A stretch of DNA of 18,678 bases from Nitrospirota bacterium (lineage in GTDB: Bacteria > Nitrospinota_A > UBA7883). The DNA is taken from positions 1 to 18,678 of the forward strand of contig DRJW01000306.1 of assembly GCA_011052055.1 (NCBI GenBank), given 5' to 3'. The notes below the pieces were generated by a model. The model was not told where the DNA came from, did not search any database, and worked only from the letters and a program-made list of their open reading frames with translations. Shown here in pieces: positions 6,546 through 13,801 of this stretch; position 1 is the stretch's first letter, and each line of letters begins with the position of its first letter. The position numbers were made by a program, and so were the translations under genes.

Positions 6546-8195
6546 ATGGTGATTCTCGCGTATAAAGATATAGAAGAGAATTTCAAGTTTGTCGTCCTGG
6601 AGGTGAAAAAACAGGTTGAAGACACACTAAAAGTCATTGAATCGCACAACGCAAAGCTGGTAGATAGAATTCGCGAGAGAGACGATTATATAGATAACCT
6701 TAAGAGCCTGATTGAAAATAAAAGTTTCTCCCGCATTTTTAAAGCTTCGTCCGGCGACAAGCAGGAGATCGATTTCCTGAGAGCTCTGCTCGTCATCACC
6801 CATAATCTGGAGAAAATAGGGGATTATTCTGTAAATATCGGGGATCAGTTTCAATATCTAGACAACCACTATTTCATAAAAGAATACGACTACCGCTCTT
6901 TTTACAACGAGCTTTTCGGCGCCATGAACATAATAGTAAAGGCCTTTTACAAGCAGGACATAAAGCTTGCGCTCCGCATCTGCCATTCTGAGATTAACAT
7001 CGACACGATATACCGGCGCAATTTCGGGATAATTATGAGCAAGATGAAGATGCCCGGCAATACACAAAACCTCATTACCACACTTTTTATATTCCAGTAT
7101 CTTGAGAGGATGGGGGACGCGCTGTTGAATATAGGCGAGGCGATAATCTTTTCCATAATGGGTGAGAAAATAAAAATTCGCGAGTACAGGGCGCTTGAAG
7201 ACACTCTGACCCACACCGGGCTGGCGGAGTCCTCAATAAACAATCTTGACTATAATGGAATATGGGGCACCAGGTCTGGATGCAGAATAGGCTCTTTAAA
7301 CGGCAGAGGCGGAAACAAAGATAAGGTTAACGTCTTTTTCAAACATGGCAAACTAAAAAAACTGGAAGAGGAAAAGCAGAGTATTGAGCGGTGGGAAAAG
7401 ATGTTCCCGGGCCTTGCGCCGAAGATATTCGCTTTTCAGAAAGACAAGAATTCGGCGGCGCTCCTGCTCAAATATATAAAAGGGATCACGCTCCAGGAAG
7501 TTATTTTGACTGCGGATAAAGCTCTGTTGTCAAAAGCGTACCATGCATTTCAAAAAACAGTGGAATCTGTCTGGCGCAAGACCAAAACAGCGCAAAAATC
7601 AAACGCTAATTTCTCAGAGCAGATATTAAGCAGGCTCGATGATGTCTACAGACTCCACCCTCAGCTAAAAAACCGGGGGAACCGCATAGGCGACATTCAG
7701 ATATCATCGCTTGAAGAGCTACTGCGGAAATTCGCCTCCAAAGAAAAGAAGCTGGACGCTCCTTTTTCTGTTTTTATTCATGGTGACCTAAACACGAATA
7801 ATATTATCTATAACCCGGATGATAAAAAAATTCATTATATAGATCTTCACAGATCCCATAACACTGATTTTGCGCAAGACGTCTCCGTGTTTATGGTGTC
7901 CAATTTCAGGCTCCCTGTGTTTGACCCGGGCGCGCGTGAGAGGCTGGACGGTGTGATCAGAAATTTCTTTAATTTCAGCGCCAGTTTCGCCAGTGATAAT
8001 GGCGACACCACTTTTCAGGCGAGGCTGGCCCTGGGGCTTGTCCGCTCGTTCATAACTTCGACCCGTTACGAATACCGGGCGAATTTCGCCAAGATAATGT
8101 TTCTTCGGGGTGTATATATCCTGGATAAATTAATCGCCAGCAGTGGCGGCCCCTGGGAGGATTTTGTGATACCTGAAGAGGCTTTTATCTACTGA
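6546..8195 (+). CDS. PhoU-PhoU domain fused to APH-like kinase
   Basis: This is a 549-residue fusion. Residues 1-215 are a tandem PhoU-like helical repeat; each half carries the PhoU E-x-x-G-D signature (NLEKIGDYSVNIG at 87-99 and YLERMGDALLNIG at 185-197). Residues 260-549 resemble the aminoglycoside/choline phosphotransferase (APH) fold, with catalytic HGDLNTNN at 412-419 (D414, N419), a DFG-like D433 (YIDLHRS) and D445. PhoU proteins bind metal clusters and relay phosphate status between the Pst transporter and the PhoR kinase. APH-fold kinases phosphorylate small molecules or, in some families, proteins. Joining them suggests a kinase gated by a phosphate-responsive module, which is inference. 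The ATG lies 7 nt after the preceding stop, within the operon. The APH N-lobe lysine is not clear to me. PhoU-APH fusions are not a standard architecture I recognise. Confidence 0.85.
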   Translation: MVILAYKDIEENFKFVVLEVKKQVEDTLKVIESHNAKLVDRIRERDDYIDNLKSLIENKSFSRIFKASSGDKQEIDFLRALLVITHNLEKIGDYSVNIGDQFQYLDNHYFIKEYDYRSFYNELFGAMNIIVKAFYKQDIKLALRICHSEINIDTIYRRNFGIIMSKMKMPGNTQNLITTLFIFQYLERMGDALLNIGEAIIFSIMGEKIKIREYRALEDTLTHTGLAESSINNLDYNGIWGTRSGCRIGSLNGRGGNKDKVNVFFKHGKLKKLEEEKQSIERWEKMFPGLAPKIFAFQKDKNSAALLLKYIKGITLQEVILTADKALLSKAYHAFQKTVESVWRKTKTAQKSNANFSEQILSRLDDVYRLHPQLKNRGNRIGDIQISSLEELLRKFASKEKKLDAPFSVFIHGDLNTNNIIYNPDDKKIHYIDLHRSHNTDFAQDVSVFMVSNFRLPVFDPGARERLDGVIRNFFNFSASFASDNGDTTFQARLALGLVRSFITSTRYEYRANFAKIMFLRGVYILDKLIASSGGPWEDFVIPEEAFIY

Positions 8196-8225
8196 TACGC
8201 GAACTTCAATTACCAAAAAGCGATT

Positions 8226-9107
8226 ATGAAAAAAATAGGTGTAATCGGCCTGCGAAATAGCTGGTCGTCGGAAAAGCTGGCTGACGCTGTAAAGCAGGAG
8301 ACCGGTTTTCGTATGCTTATCGATATGGATGCCGTGAGCTGTGATTTGTCTGAGGGAAAAGTAACTTACGCCGGGCTCGACTTATCTACTCTGGACGGAA
8401 TAATTATAAAAAAAATTGGGCCGGAATATACTCCTAACCTCTTAGACAGGCTGGAAATTCTTCGGTACCTGTCTGACAGAGGTCTTAAGACATATTCGAA
8501 TCCGCTCAGTATAATCCGATTGCTGGATCGCCTGAGTTGCACTGTTTCACTTGGGTTAGGCGGGATACCAATGCCGCCGACTGTTATAACAGGGGAAACA
8601 GATAAAGCTGAGGAAGTTGTCGACCGGTTTGGAGCGGCTGTCTTAAAGCCTCTGTACAGCACCAAAGCGAGAGGGATGATTGTAATCCGTAAAGGAGAGG
8701 CCACGCGAGAGGGGATAGAAAAATTCAAAAACGCAGGCAACCCGATGATGTATATCCAGAAACTGGTAGACATACCTGGAAAAGACCTCGGCATAGCCTT
8801 CCTTGGCGGAGAATACATAGCCACCTACTCCAGGAGCAAACATAAAGATTCATGGAACACAACCACAGACAATGGCGGAAAGTATCTTCCTTACGACCCG
8901 CCTCAGGAAACTATAGACCTGGCGTATAAAGCGCAAGCGCTCTTCGATCTTGATTTCACCTGCGTAGACATAGTTGAAACCAGAGATGGCCCGCTTGTTT
9001 TCGAGGTCTCCGCATTCGGAGGTTTCAGGGGGCTGATGAGCGCCAATGGCATCGACGCCGCTTCGCTTTACGCTAAATATGTGATGGGGAAGCTGAAAAA
9101 TGGTTGA
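8226..9107 (+). CDS. ATP-grasp enzyme, GAK system (RimK-like)
   Basis: This 293-residue ATP-grasp ligase is of RimK-like size and shape. It has an N-terminal Rossmann-like segment (1-90), the ATP-grasp lysine in VLKPLYSTKARGM (K141), an IQKLVDIPGKDL strand (178-188), and the C-terminal metal-site segment VFEVSAFGGFRGL (258-270). ATP-grasp enzymes activate a carboxylate as an acyl phosphate and join it to an amine or thiol. The usual Asn of the EVN motif is replaced by S262, so its metal geometry may differ. It matches the NCBIfam concept 'ATP-grasp enzyme, GAK system', because it directly precedes HprK-related kinase B and a CofD relative. Its stop overlaps the next start by 8 nt. The substrate is unknown; an amphi-Trp protein tail is one candidate. 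Confidence 0.88.
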   Translation: MKKIGVIGLRNSWSSEKLADAVKQETGFRMLIDMDAVSCDLSEGKVTYAGLDLSTLDGIIIKKIGPEYTPNLLDRLEILRYLSDRGLKTYSNPLSIIRLLDRLSCTVSLGLGGIPMPPTVITGETDKAEEVVDRFGAAVLKPLYSTKARGMIVIRKGEATREGIEKFKNAGNPMMYIQKLVDIPGKDLGIAFLGGEYIATYSRSKHKDSWNTTTDNGGKYLPYDPPQETIDLAYKAQALFDLDFTCVDIVETRDGPLVFEVSAFGGFRGLMSANGIDAASLYAKYVMGKLKNG

Positions 9108-10191
9108 TCGGCCAATGGAGATTTCTAAGCTTATCAAAGAATATAAAGGGAAATACCGCGCGACGCAAAGCCTGGCGCTTTTGTTCGACGGTTGCGCCAT
9201 AAAAGTCTTTTCAAATTCGAGGATATTAATCGAAAAGCTGGACAGATATTTTGGCGATTTTAAAGGCGCAAGCCTGGAGCCTGACATAGTTGTCACAGCG
9301 CTTGAGACAAGAGCGCCTGACCTTAATATGGATTTCACTATAAAACAGCCTGACAAGGGAAAAACAAAAATCAAGGAAGAGTACGTTGATTTTCCTAGTG
9401 GGCGTATCGTGCGAAAAAAATTGACCGGTATGGCGTTCCTTTTCGGAGGCGGAGAAAACCTTGCTGTCGGACCTTGCGTAGACAACGACAACCAGATTGT
9501 AAACTTCATAATCAACAGGTTCATCCAATGGACGCTCCATAGAGGAAGCTTGCTTATGCATGCGGCGGGCGTAATGAGCGATGGGCGCGGCCTTGCCATC
9601 GCAGGTTTTTCTGGTATGGGAAAATCAACCCTGTCACTCCATATAATGAACCGGGGCGTGTCTTTTATAAGCAACGACAGGGTGATGGTCAGCGCCAACG
9701 GAGATGGCGTTACGATGCGTGGCGTTCCAAAGCTTCCCAGGGTCAACCCGGGCACGATAATCAGCAACAAATCCCTGGAATCGATCTTGTCACCAAAAGA
9801 GCGTGAGAAGATACGCGCCATACCTGCCGAAAAGCTTTGGGATCTTGAACAAAAATATGATGTTTTTATAGATGATTGTTTCGGAAACGATAAGTTTAAG
9901 TTATCCGTAAGGATGAAAGCGCTCGTGGTTCTTAACTGGCGAAGAAACAGCGCTGAATTCAAAATACGCAAAGTCAATATAGCTGATAGACGCGATCTCT
10001 TCCCGGCGTTCACAAAATCGGTGGGTCTTTTTTATGAGCCTGCCCCATTAAAAGAACCTGGCCAGGATTTTTCGGATGAAGCTTACTTGCGGCTCCTTGA
10101 CAATTGCGATGTCTATGAAATGACGGGAGGAATCAATTTTGATAAAGCCGCCACAGCCTGTATTGAAATTATCGGACAGGACAGGCGTTAG
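9100..10191 (+). CDS. HprK-related kinase B (GAK system)
   Basis: This 363-residue protein has an HPr-kinase-like P-loop core. Walker A is GFSGMGKST at 169-177 (K175, S176), preceded by the family-typical LLMHAAG (H154) and followed by FISNDRVMV (D193), where HPr kinases carry their acidic active-site residues. The N-terminal 130 residues differ from true HprK, which has a separate N-terminal domain. HprK-related kinases are usually found apart from the phosphotransferase system, so the target is unlikely to be HPr. The ATG at 9100 overlaps the ATP-grasp stop, and a GGGGAAG stretch upstream supports it; a GTG or ATG slightly downstream cannot be excluded. The CofD-like gene begins 2 nt after its stop, so the three core genes are tightly coupled. 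The family assignment is strong and the substrate is unknown. Confidence 0.88.
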   Translation: MVDRPMEISKLIKEYKGKYRATQSLALLFDGCAIKVFSNSRILIEKLDRYFGDFKGASLEPDIVVTALETRAPDLNMDFTIKQPDKGKTKIKEEYVDFPSGRIVRKKLTGMAFLFGGGENLAVGPCVDNDNQIVNFIINRFIQWTLHRGSLLMHAAGVMSDGRGLAIAGFSGMGKSTLSLHIMNRGVSFISNDRVMVSANGDGVTMRGVPKLPRVNPGTIISNKSLESILSPKEREKIRAIPAEKLWDLEQKYDVFIDDCFGNDKFKLSVRMKALVVLNWRRNSAEFKIRKVNIADRRDLFPAFTKSVGLFYEPAPLKEPGQDFSDEAYLRLLDNCDVYEMTGGINFDKAATACIEIIGQDRR

Positions 10192-10193
10192 TA

Positions 10194-11405
10194 ATGGAAG
10201 TGATTACTCCATCCGTAAAGAAAACGATAACAATCTCAAGAGCCATTACCATTCCTGATTTGCGTAAAATAGCGTTGTTTGAAAAAGCTCCAGAGCTTGG
10301 CCCCGAAATTCTCTTTTTTAGCGGTGGTAGCGCGCTTGCCGGACTTAGCAGGGCTTTGATCGATTACACCTATAACTCCATCCACATAATCACGCCATTC
10401 GACTCTGGCGGAAGCTCCGCCGAGTTGCGAAAAGCGTTTAACATGCTTGCCGTTGGAGATTTGAGAAACCGGCTGATGGCGCTTGCGGACAAATCCGTTC
10501 AGGGCAATCCGGCTGTTTACAGACTATTCTCGCACAGGCTCCCGAAAGGGATGGACGGCAAGGAGCTTGTCGAGCTCCTCGAGTCCATGATAGACGGCTT
10601 TCATCCTCTGGTATCTTCAATAATTGATCCGATGAGGAAAATTATAAGAAATCACCTGGGTGGGTTTCGCCAGGAGATGCCGGACAAATTTGATTTGAGA
10701 GGGGCCAGCGTGGGGAACATGATTCTGACAGCTGGATACATTAACAACGACCGCCATATAGACCCGGTGATATTTCTTTTCTCCAAACTCGTAGAGGCCC
10801 GTGGAGTCGTACGGCCTGTGGTAAACAAACATATGCATCTGATCGCCGAGCTTGAAAACGGGGATGTGTTGAAAGGACAAAACCATTTTCGAGGTAATGG
10901 AGCGTCTTTGCCGGCGCCAATTAAAGATGTCTATCTTTCAAATAGCATGAAATATCTGGAGCCGGCTTCTATACAGATAAGAGAGAAGCTTAGAAACATT
11001 ATTTTGCGAGCGCGGCTTATTTGCTATCCGATGGGAAGCTTTTATTCGAGCCTGATCGCCAACCTCCTGCCGGATGGCGTGTGCAGGGCCATTGGCAAAA
11101 ACGATTGCCCGAAAGTCTATATACCCAATACAGGAGATGATCCAGAACAGTTTGGGCGCGCGCTAAACGAGCTTGTCGAGATCCTCGTAAAATTCCTTCT
11201 GCGTGGAGGAAGATACGGCTCCGTGCATAAGCTTTTGAATTTTGTCCTTGTCGACACTGTTAACGGCCGCTATCCGGAGCCGTATAATCTGGATCAAATA
11301 CGGAGTATGGGAATTGAAGTGATTGATACGAAGTTAATTTCTGAAAGAAGCGCGCCTTATATAGATGAAGACCTTCTATCTTTCGCGCTACTCTCGTTAG
11401 TTTGA
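10194..11405 (+). CDS. CofD/YvcK-related protein, GAK system
   Basis: This is a 403-residue member of the CofD/YvcK superfamily. Visible landmarks are the N-terminal GGSALAG nucleotide-loop-like motif (44-50), the FDSGGSSAELRK segment (69-80), GDLRNRLMALAD (88-99) and a later MGSFYSSLIANLLP segment that corresponds to the GPGSxYTS region of the family. CofD transfers lactyl-phosphoguanosine to the deazaflavin FO to make coenzyme F420; YvcK relatives bind UDP-sugars and act in envelope metabolism. This copy resembles the divergent GAK branch and is larger than typical CofD. No other F420 genes are present, so F420 synthesis is unlikely. It may transfer a phosphorylated moiety in the same pathway as the kinases (inference). 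The start codon is 2 nt after the previous stop. Confidence 0.87.
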   Translation: MEVITPSVKKTITISRAITIPDLRKIALFEKAPELGPEILFFSGGSALAGLSRALIDYTYNSIHIITPFDSGGSSAELRKAFNMLAVGDLRNRLMALADKSVQGNPAVYRLFSHRLPKGMDGKELVELLESMIDGFHPLVSSIIDPMRKIIRNHLGGFRQEMPDKFDLRGASVGNMILTAGYINNDRHIDPVIFLFSKLVEARGVVRPVVNKHMHLIAELENGDVLKGQNHFRGNGASLPAPIKDVYLSNSMKYLEPASIQIREKLRNIILRARLICYPMGSFYSSLIANLLPDGVCRAIGKNDCPKVYIPNTGDDPEQFGRALNELVEILVKFLLRGGRYGSVHKLLNFVLVDTVNGRYPEPYNLDQIRSMGIEVIDTKLISERSAPYIDEDLLSFALLSLV

Positions 11406-11431
11406 ACGTTAAAACAGACAATATTAAACAA

Positions 11432-11438
11432 AAGGAGG
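11432..11438 (+). promoter_or_regulatory. Strong Shine-Dalgarno that fixes the start of the second amphi-Trp gene
   Basis: AAGGAGG is spaced 8 nt before the ATG at 11447. It shows that translation starts there and not at the in-frame TTG at 11402, which would overlap the CofD-like stop and lacks a ribosome site. It is the strongest ribosome site in the operon, so this small last gene may be made in excess over the enzymes. Confidence 0.85.
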
Positions 11439-11446
11439 ATTTGGAA

Positions 11447-11770
11447 ATGGGGAAGAGAACGATCAATGTAAAAATGGTGACCGATGTGGACAGAGTGGCG
11501 AATTTTTTGAGCGATCTGGTATCGAGCATAAAGGATGGAACCGTATGTGTTCAAAAGGGCGCCGATTTTGTTACTTTGACCCCGATGAATGACATTGAGG
11601 TTGAAGTCGAAGCAAAACAAAAGAAAAACAAGGAGTCTCTTATTTTGGAGTTATCCTGGAAAACCAGAGATGATAATGCCGATGAATCAATAGATATTTT
11701 CAAGATATCCTCCAGCCAACCAGAGCCGGAGCCGGAGGAAGAAGAAGCGACTGCGGAGGTTTCTGAATAA
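11447..11770 (+). CDS. Amphi-Trp domain protein with acidic C-terminal tail
   Basis: This is a 107-residue protein. Residues 5-78 form an amphi-Trp domain: a helix (VDRVANFLSDLVSSI), GTVCVQKGADFVTLTP, then EVEVEAK and SLILELSW, ending in the signature tryptophan W71. Residues 88-107 are a disordered-looking tail rich in Glu and Pro (SQPEPEPEEEE, ending VSE). The first amphi-Trp protein at 6257 lacks this tail and is basic there. The gene is last in the GAK operon, 41 nt after the CofD-like stop, with the best ribosome site of the operon and a terminator right behind it. High expression and small size suit a carrier or modification substrate. The glutamate-rich end recalls substrates of RimK-type ligases, such as ribosomal protein S6, which is a speculative but testable link to the ATP-grasp enzyme. 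Confidence 0.85.
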   Translation: MGKRTINVKMVTDVDRVANFLSDLVSSIKDGTVCVQKGADFVTLTPMNDIEVEVEAKQKKNKESLILELSWKTRDDNADESIDIFKISSSQPEPEPEEEEATAEVSE

Positions 11771-11785
11771 AGTAAGAGCGCTAAT

Positions 11786-11830
11786 AAAACCTGGGATGGA
11801 TCGCTACTTGTGGCTCATCCCAGGTTTTTT
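11786..11830 (+). terminator. Intrinsic terminator, probably bidirectional
   Basis: A perfect 13-base inverted repeat (AAAACCTGGGATG at 11786-11798 and CATCCCAGGTTTT at 11816-11828) encloses a 17-nt loop and is followed by Ts through 11830. On the minus strand the same stem ends in TTTTATT, so it can also stop transcripts coming from the gene at 11965-12594. It closes the GAK operon. Confidence 0.9.
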
Positions 11831-11964
11831 ATTATCGGAAACTTTGCGGTAAATTTCTACACGTAAACATCATCGCGGTATCAAGCGGCGCTATCAGCGT
11901 CAAGAACGATATTCTACGGATATCAAAAATCCTTGGGGCATGATCGACAAATTATGGCAATCGC

Positions 11965-12594
11965 TTAATACTTACCACACCAGTTGATCGAGCGGTTTAG
12001 CGATTCTACGGAGCCGATCATTTCCAGCGCTTTATATGAATTGTCCAAATCGTCCTTATCGACAGCGGTTTCGAATGCATGCTGAATTTTGCGTTCAAAG
12101 TCGATATTCACGCTAATATCATTGATATATGCGACCCCTTTAAACGAAGATGAAAGCCTGCTAAGGCAAGTTTTCAAAGCTTCCAGCGTAGTGATAGTTA
12201 ATGAAACGATTTCAACGCTCAAGGCGCTCTCCTCCATCTTTGCCAGCTCCATTCGTATTTCCGCCATACGCGATAAAATCCTCATTATTTTTTCCATATT
12301 GCTAATAACAAGACTTCCGCATACTATTTTACGGCTGTTGGAATGAGCGGGACGGCCAGCCTCTCCGGCAAGGCTGGTCAACAGGCGAAGAGTTTCAGAC
12401 GCAAGCTTCTCGCCCTTTATTTTGATTAGTGACAGAGATTTTTGATTATACGCGCTATTCCCCTCGTTATTGATAATCCGGCGGGTTACATCGCAGGCTT
12501 TGACGGTGTTCGATATAACCTGCCGCAATTCTGTCTGCAATCGGGGCTTCTCAACAACAAGTGAGCAAAACATATCTTCTAGTTCACAAAGCAT
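11965..12594 (-). CDS. Small helical protein, possibly PhoU-like
   Basis: This 209-residue, almost entirely helical protein has no signal peptide or membrane segment. Two segments recall PhoU repeats: ISNMEKIMRILSRMAEI (97-113) and LEMIGSVESLNRSINW (about 189-204) are similar in pattern to the LERIGDxxxNIAE helices. The metal-binding E/D residues of PhoU are mostly absent, so it may be a degenerate regulator or an unrelated four-helix protein. GGAGGAG at about 12599-12605 strongly supports the ATG at 12594. It is transcribed towards the GAK operon and shares its terminator. The 123-nt gap before it contains a TTAAC direct repeat like those at the other phosphate-themed promoters. I do not recognise a specific family, and the PhoU link is tentative. 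Confidence 0.7.
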   Translation of the reverse strand: MLCELEDMFCSLVVEKPRLQTELRQVISNTVKACDVTRRIINNEGNSAYNQKSLSLIKIKGEKLASETLRLLTSLAGEAGRPAHSNSRKIVCGSLVISNMEKIMRILSRMAEIRMELAKMEESALSVEIVSLTITTLEALKTCLSRLSSSFKGVAYINDISVNIDFERKIQHAFETAVDKDDLDNSYKALEMIGSVESLNRSINWCGKY

Positions 12595-12665
12595 ATATCT
12601 CCTCCGATATCACAAATTCAGACACACCGCTTAGCAGAAATGTAACAGAAATTCCGGGAGAGAAA

Positions 12666-12682
12666 GATTAAGATTGTGTTAA
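12666..12682 (-). promoter_or_regulatory. TTAACA-N5-TTAATC repeat upstream of the helical protein gene
   Basis: On the minus strand, TTAACA starts at 12682 and TTAATC at 12671, again exactly 11 bp apart. The element lies about 70 nt before the ATG at 12594. A possible -10 (TACATT at 12644-12639) is 21 nt beyond, which is longer than ideal. It suggests that this gene has its own phosphate-type promoter rather than relying on the Lgt-like gene upstream. Confidence 0.4.
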
Positions 12683-12717
12683 TTTATCAGATATGTTGTT
12701 CTTTGAAAAATTGGAGG

Positions 12718-13770
12718 TTATATCCTATCCTTTATGACATGAATGTTAACGGTTGATCCGGTGACCATGCTTTTACCGGTAAAAATAAATATAAAAGCCC
12801 ATAGAAATTGCAGGATAACAATAAATAGAGGACTCCATAAAACAGCCAGACCTGAAAAGATATCAGGCGGCGCGCTCCCGGTATCGTGTATGACAGCTAT
12901 GATAGCGATAGAATACGGGATGGAAAGCGCGCTCATGATCTGATATGCGGAGAATATACCCCTGCCGCGGTAGTCTGCCCGAAACACCTCGGAGGCGATG
13001 CGCCATCCCTGTGTGACGATCAGTGACTCAAGAAAGGAGCTTACATAAAAGCCTTTGAGAAAAAGGTATACGCCAACAAGCCCGGAGAGAACATATATAA
13101 TGGATGTAATGGCCTGAATCGGAATGACCGGTACATCTTCCACTTTCCCTTCATATGAGGCTTTTTTCGTTTTGCCTGAAAATATAAAATATCGAGCATT
13201 GAAAAGCTTTTTTAATATTCGACTGGAGTCTTTTAGAGATTTACCGTAACAACAACCGAAACTGACGCAAGCAAGCCTTCCGGTTCCTTCCCCCAGAGCG
13301 TAGGAAACAGTTATTGCGGAAAGCGTGGCGATGACGGGCAGATGATAACCGCTGAAATAATCAGTGGCAAAGCCAACTAGCGCAACCAAAAATGGAGCGA
13401 TTATTATTCCTATAAACGTCGCCCCACCAACAGTGAATGTCGCCTGCTTTCCCTCCACAATCCGCGCCACGATTTTTGAAGCCGGGACGCACACCGCCAA
13501 AATAACAGCGCATACACTAAACGACACCAAAAAAGGCGAATGCACGGAGCCTGAGAGAACAAAATAAACAGCGACAGAAAATACGTAAGCGTTGGCGGTG
13601 AAAAAACCGTAATAGGTAAAATTTATTCCCTCCCACAAACCGTCATCCTTCTTGCGCACAGGTATGGCCGCCATGATTTGCCAATTTTCCGCAGGAAGGT
13701 TTTTAAAACCCCATGTAAGGTATGGAAACAGGAGAATCGCCATCACAACGATAACAATCTCATTTTGCAT
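12718..13770 (-). CDS. Lgt-like (prolipoprotein diacylglyceryl transferase family) membrane protein
   Basis: This 350-residue polytopic membrane protein has about seven or eight hydrophobic segments. Family landmarks of Lgt are visible: GGATFIG at 115-121, GRLACVSFGCCYG at 164-176 (R165), PIQAITSIIY at 217-226, and GWRIASEVFRADYRG with R257 and R264 before a late SAYQIMS. True Lgt transfers diacylglycerol from phosphatidylglycerol to prelipoproteins. Here the histidine of the canonical HGG motif is replaced by V114, and a cytoplasmic insert (180-212) is present. It may therefore use another lipid or acceptor, and it is probably not the housekeeping lgt. It follows the phosphatidylserine decarboxylase by 31 nt, with an AAAGG ribosome site before the ATG. 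A lipid-modifying role is inferred. Confidence 0.8.
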   Translation of the reverse strand: MQNEIVIVVMAILLFPYLTWGFKNLPAENWQIMAAIPVRKKDDGLWEGINFTYYGFFTANAYVFSVAVYFVLSGSVHSPFLVSFSVCAVILAVCVPASKIVARIVEGKQATFTVGGATFIGIIIAPFLVALVGFATDYFSGYHLPVIATLSAITVSYALGEGTGRLACVSFGCCYGKSLKDSSRILKKLFNARYFIFSGKTKKASYEGKVEDVPVIPIQAITSIIYVLSGLVGVYLFLKGFYVSSFLESLIVTQGWRIASEVFRADYRGRGIFSAYQIMSALSIPYSIAIIAVIHDTGSAPPDIFSGLAVLWSPLFIVILQFLWAFIFIFTGKSMVTGSTVNIHVIKDRI

Positions 13771-13801
13771 GATAGAAGCCTTTCTTGATAACTATCGCCG
13801 C

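Noticed and set aside
8850..10013. 387-residue open frame on the minus strand
   Set aside because: It lies wholly antisense to the ATP-grasp end and HprK-related kinase, whose motifs are intact; its own translation is Ser/Arg-rich with no recognisable domain or ribosome site.
10194..11405. CofD-like gene as evidence of coenzyme F420 synthesis
   Set aside because: No other F420 genes are in the window and the protein fits the divergent GAK branch, so this reading was not adopted.
11402..11446. TTG start for the second amphi-Trp gene
   Set aside because: It overlaps the CofD-like stop and lacks a ribosome site, whereas the ATG at 11447 has AAGGAGG at ideal spacing.
12631..12648. E. coli-type Pho box (CTGTTACATTTCTGCTAA on the minus strand)
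   Set aside because: It matches only about 12 of 18 consensus positions and lacks a fitting -10 box; kept only as a note beside the better TTAAC repeat at 12666-12682.
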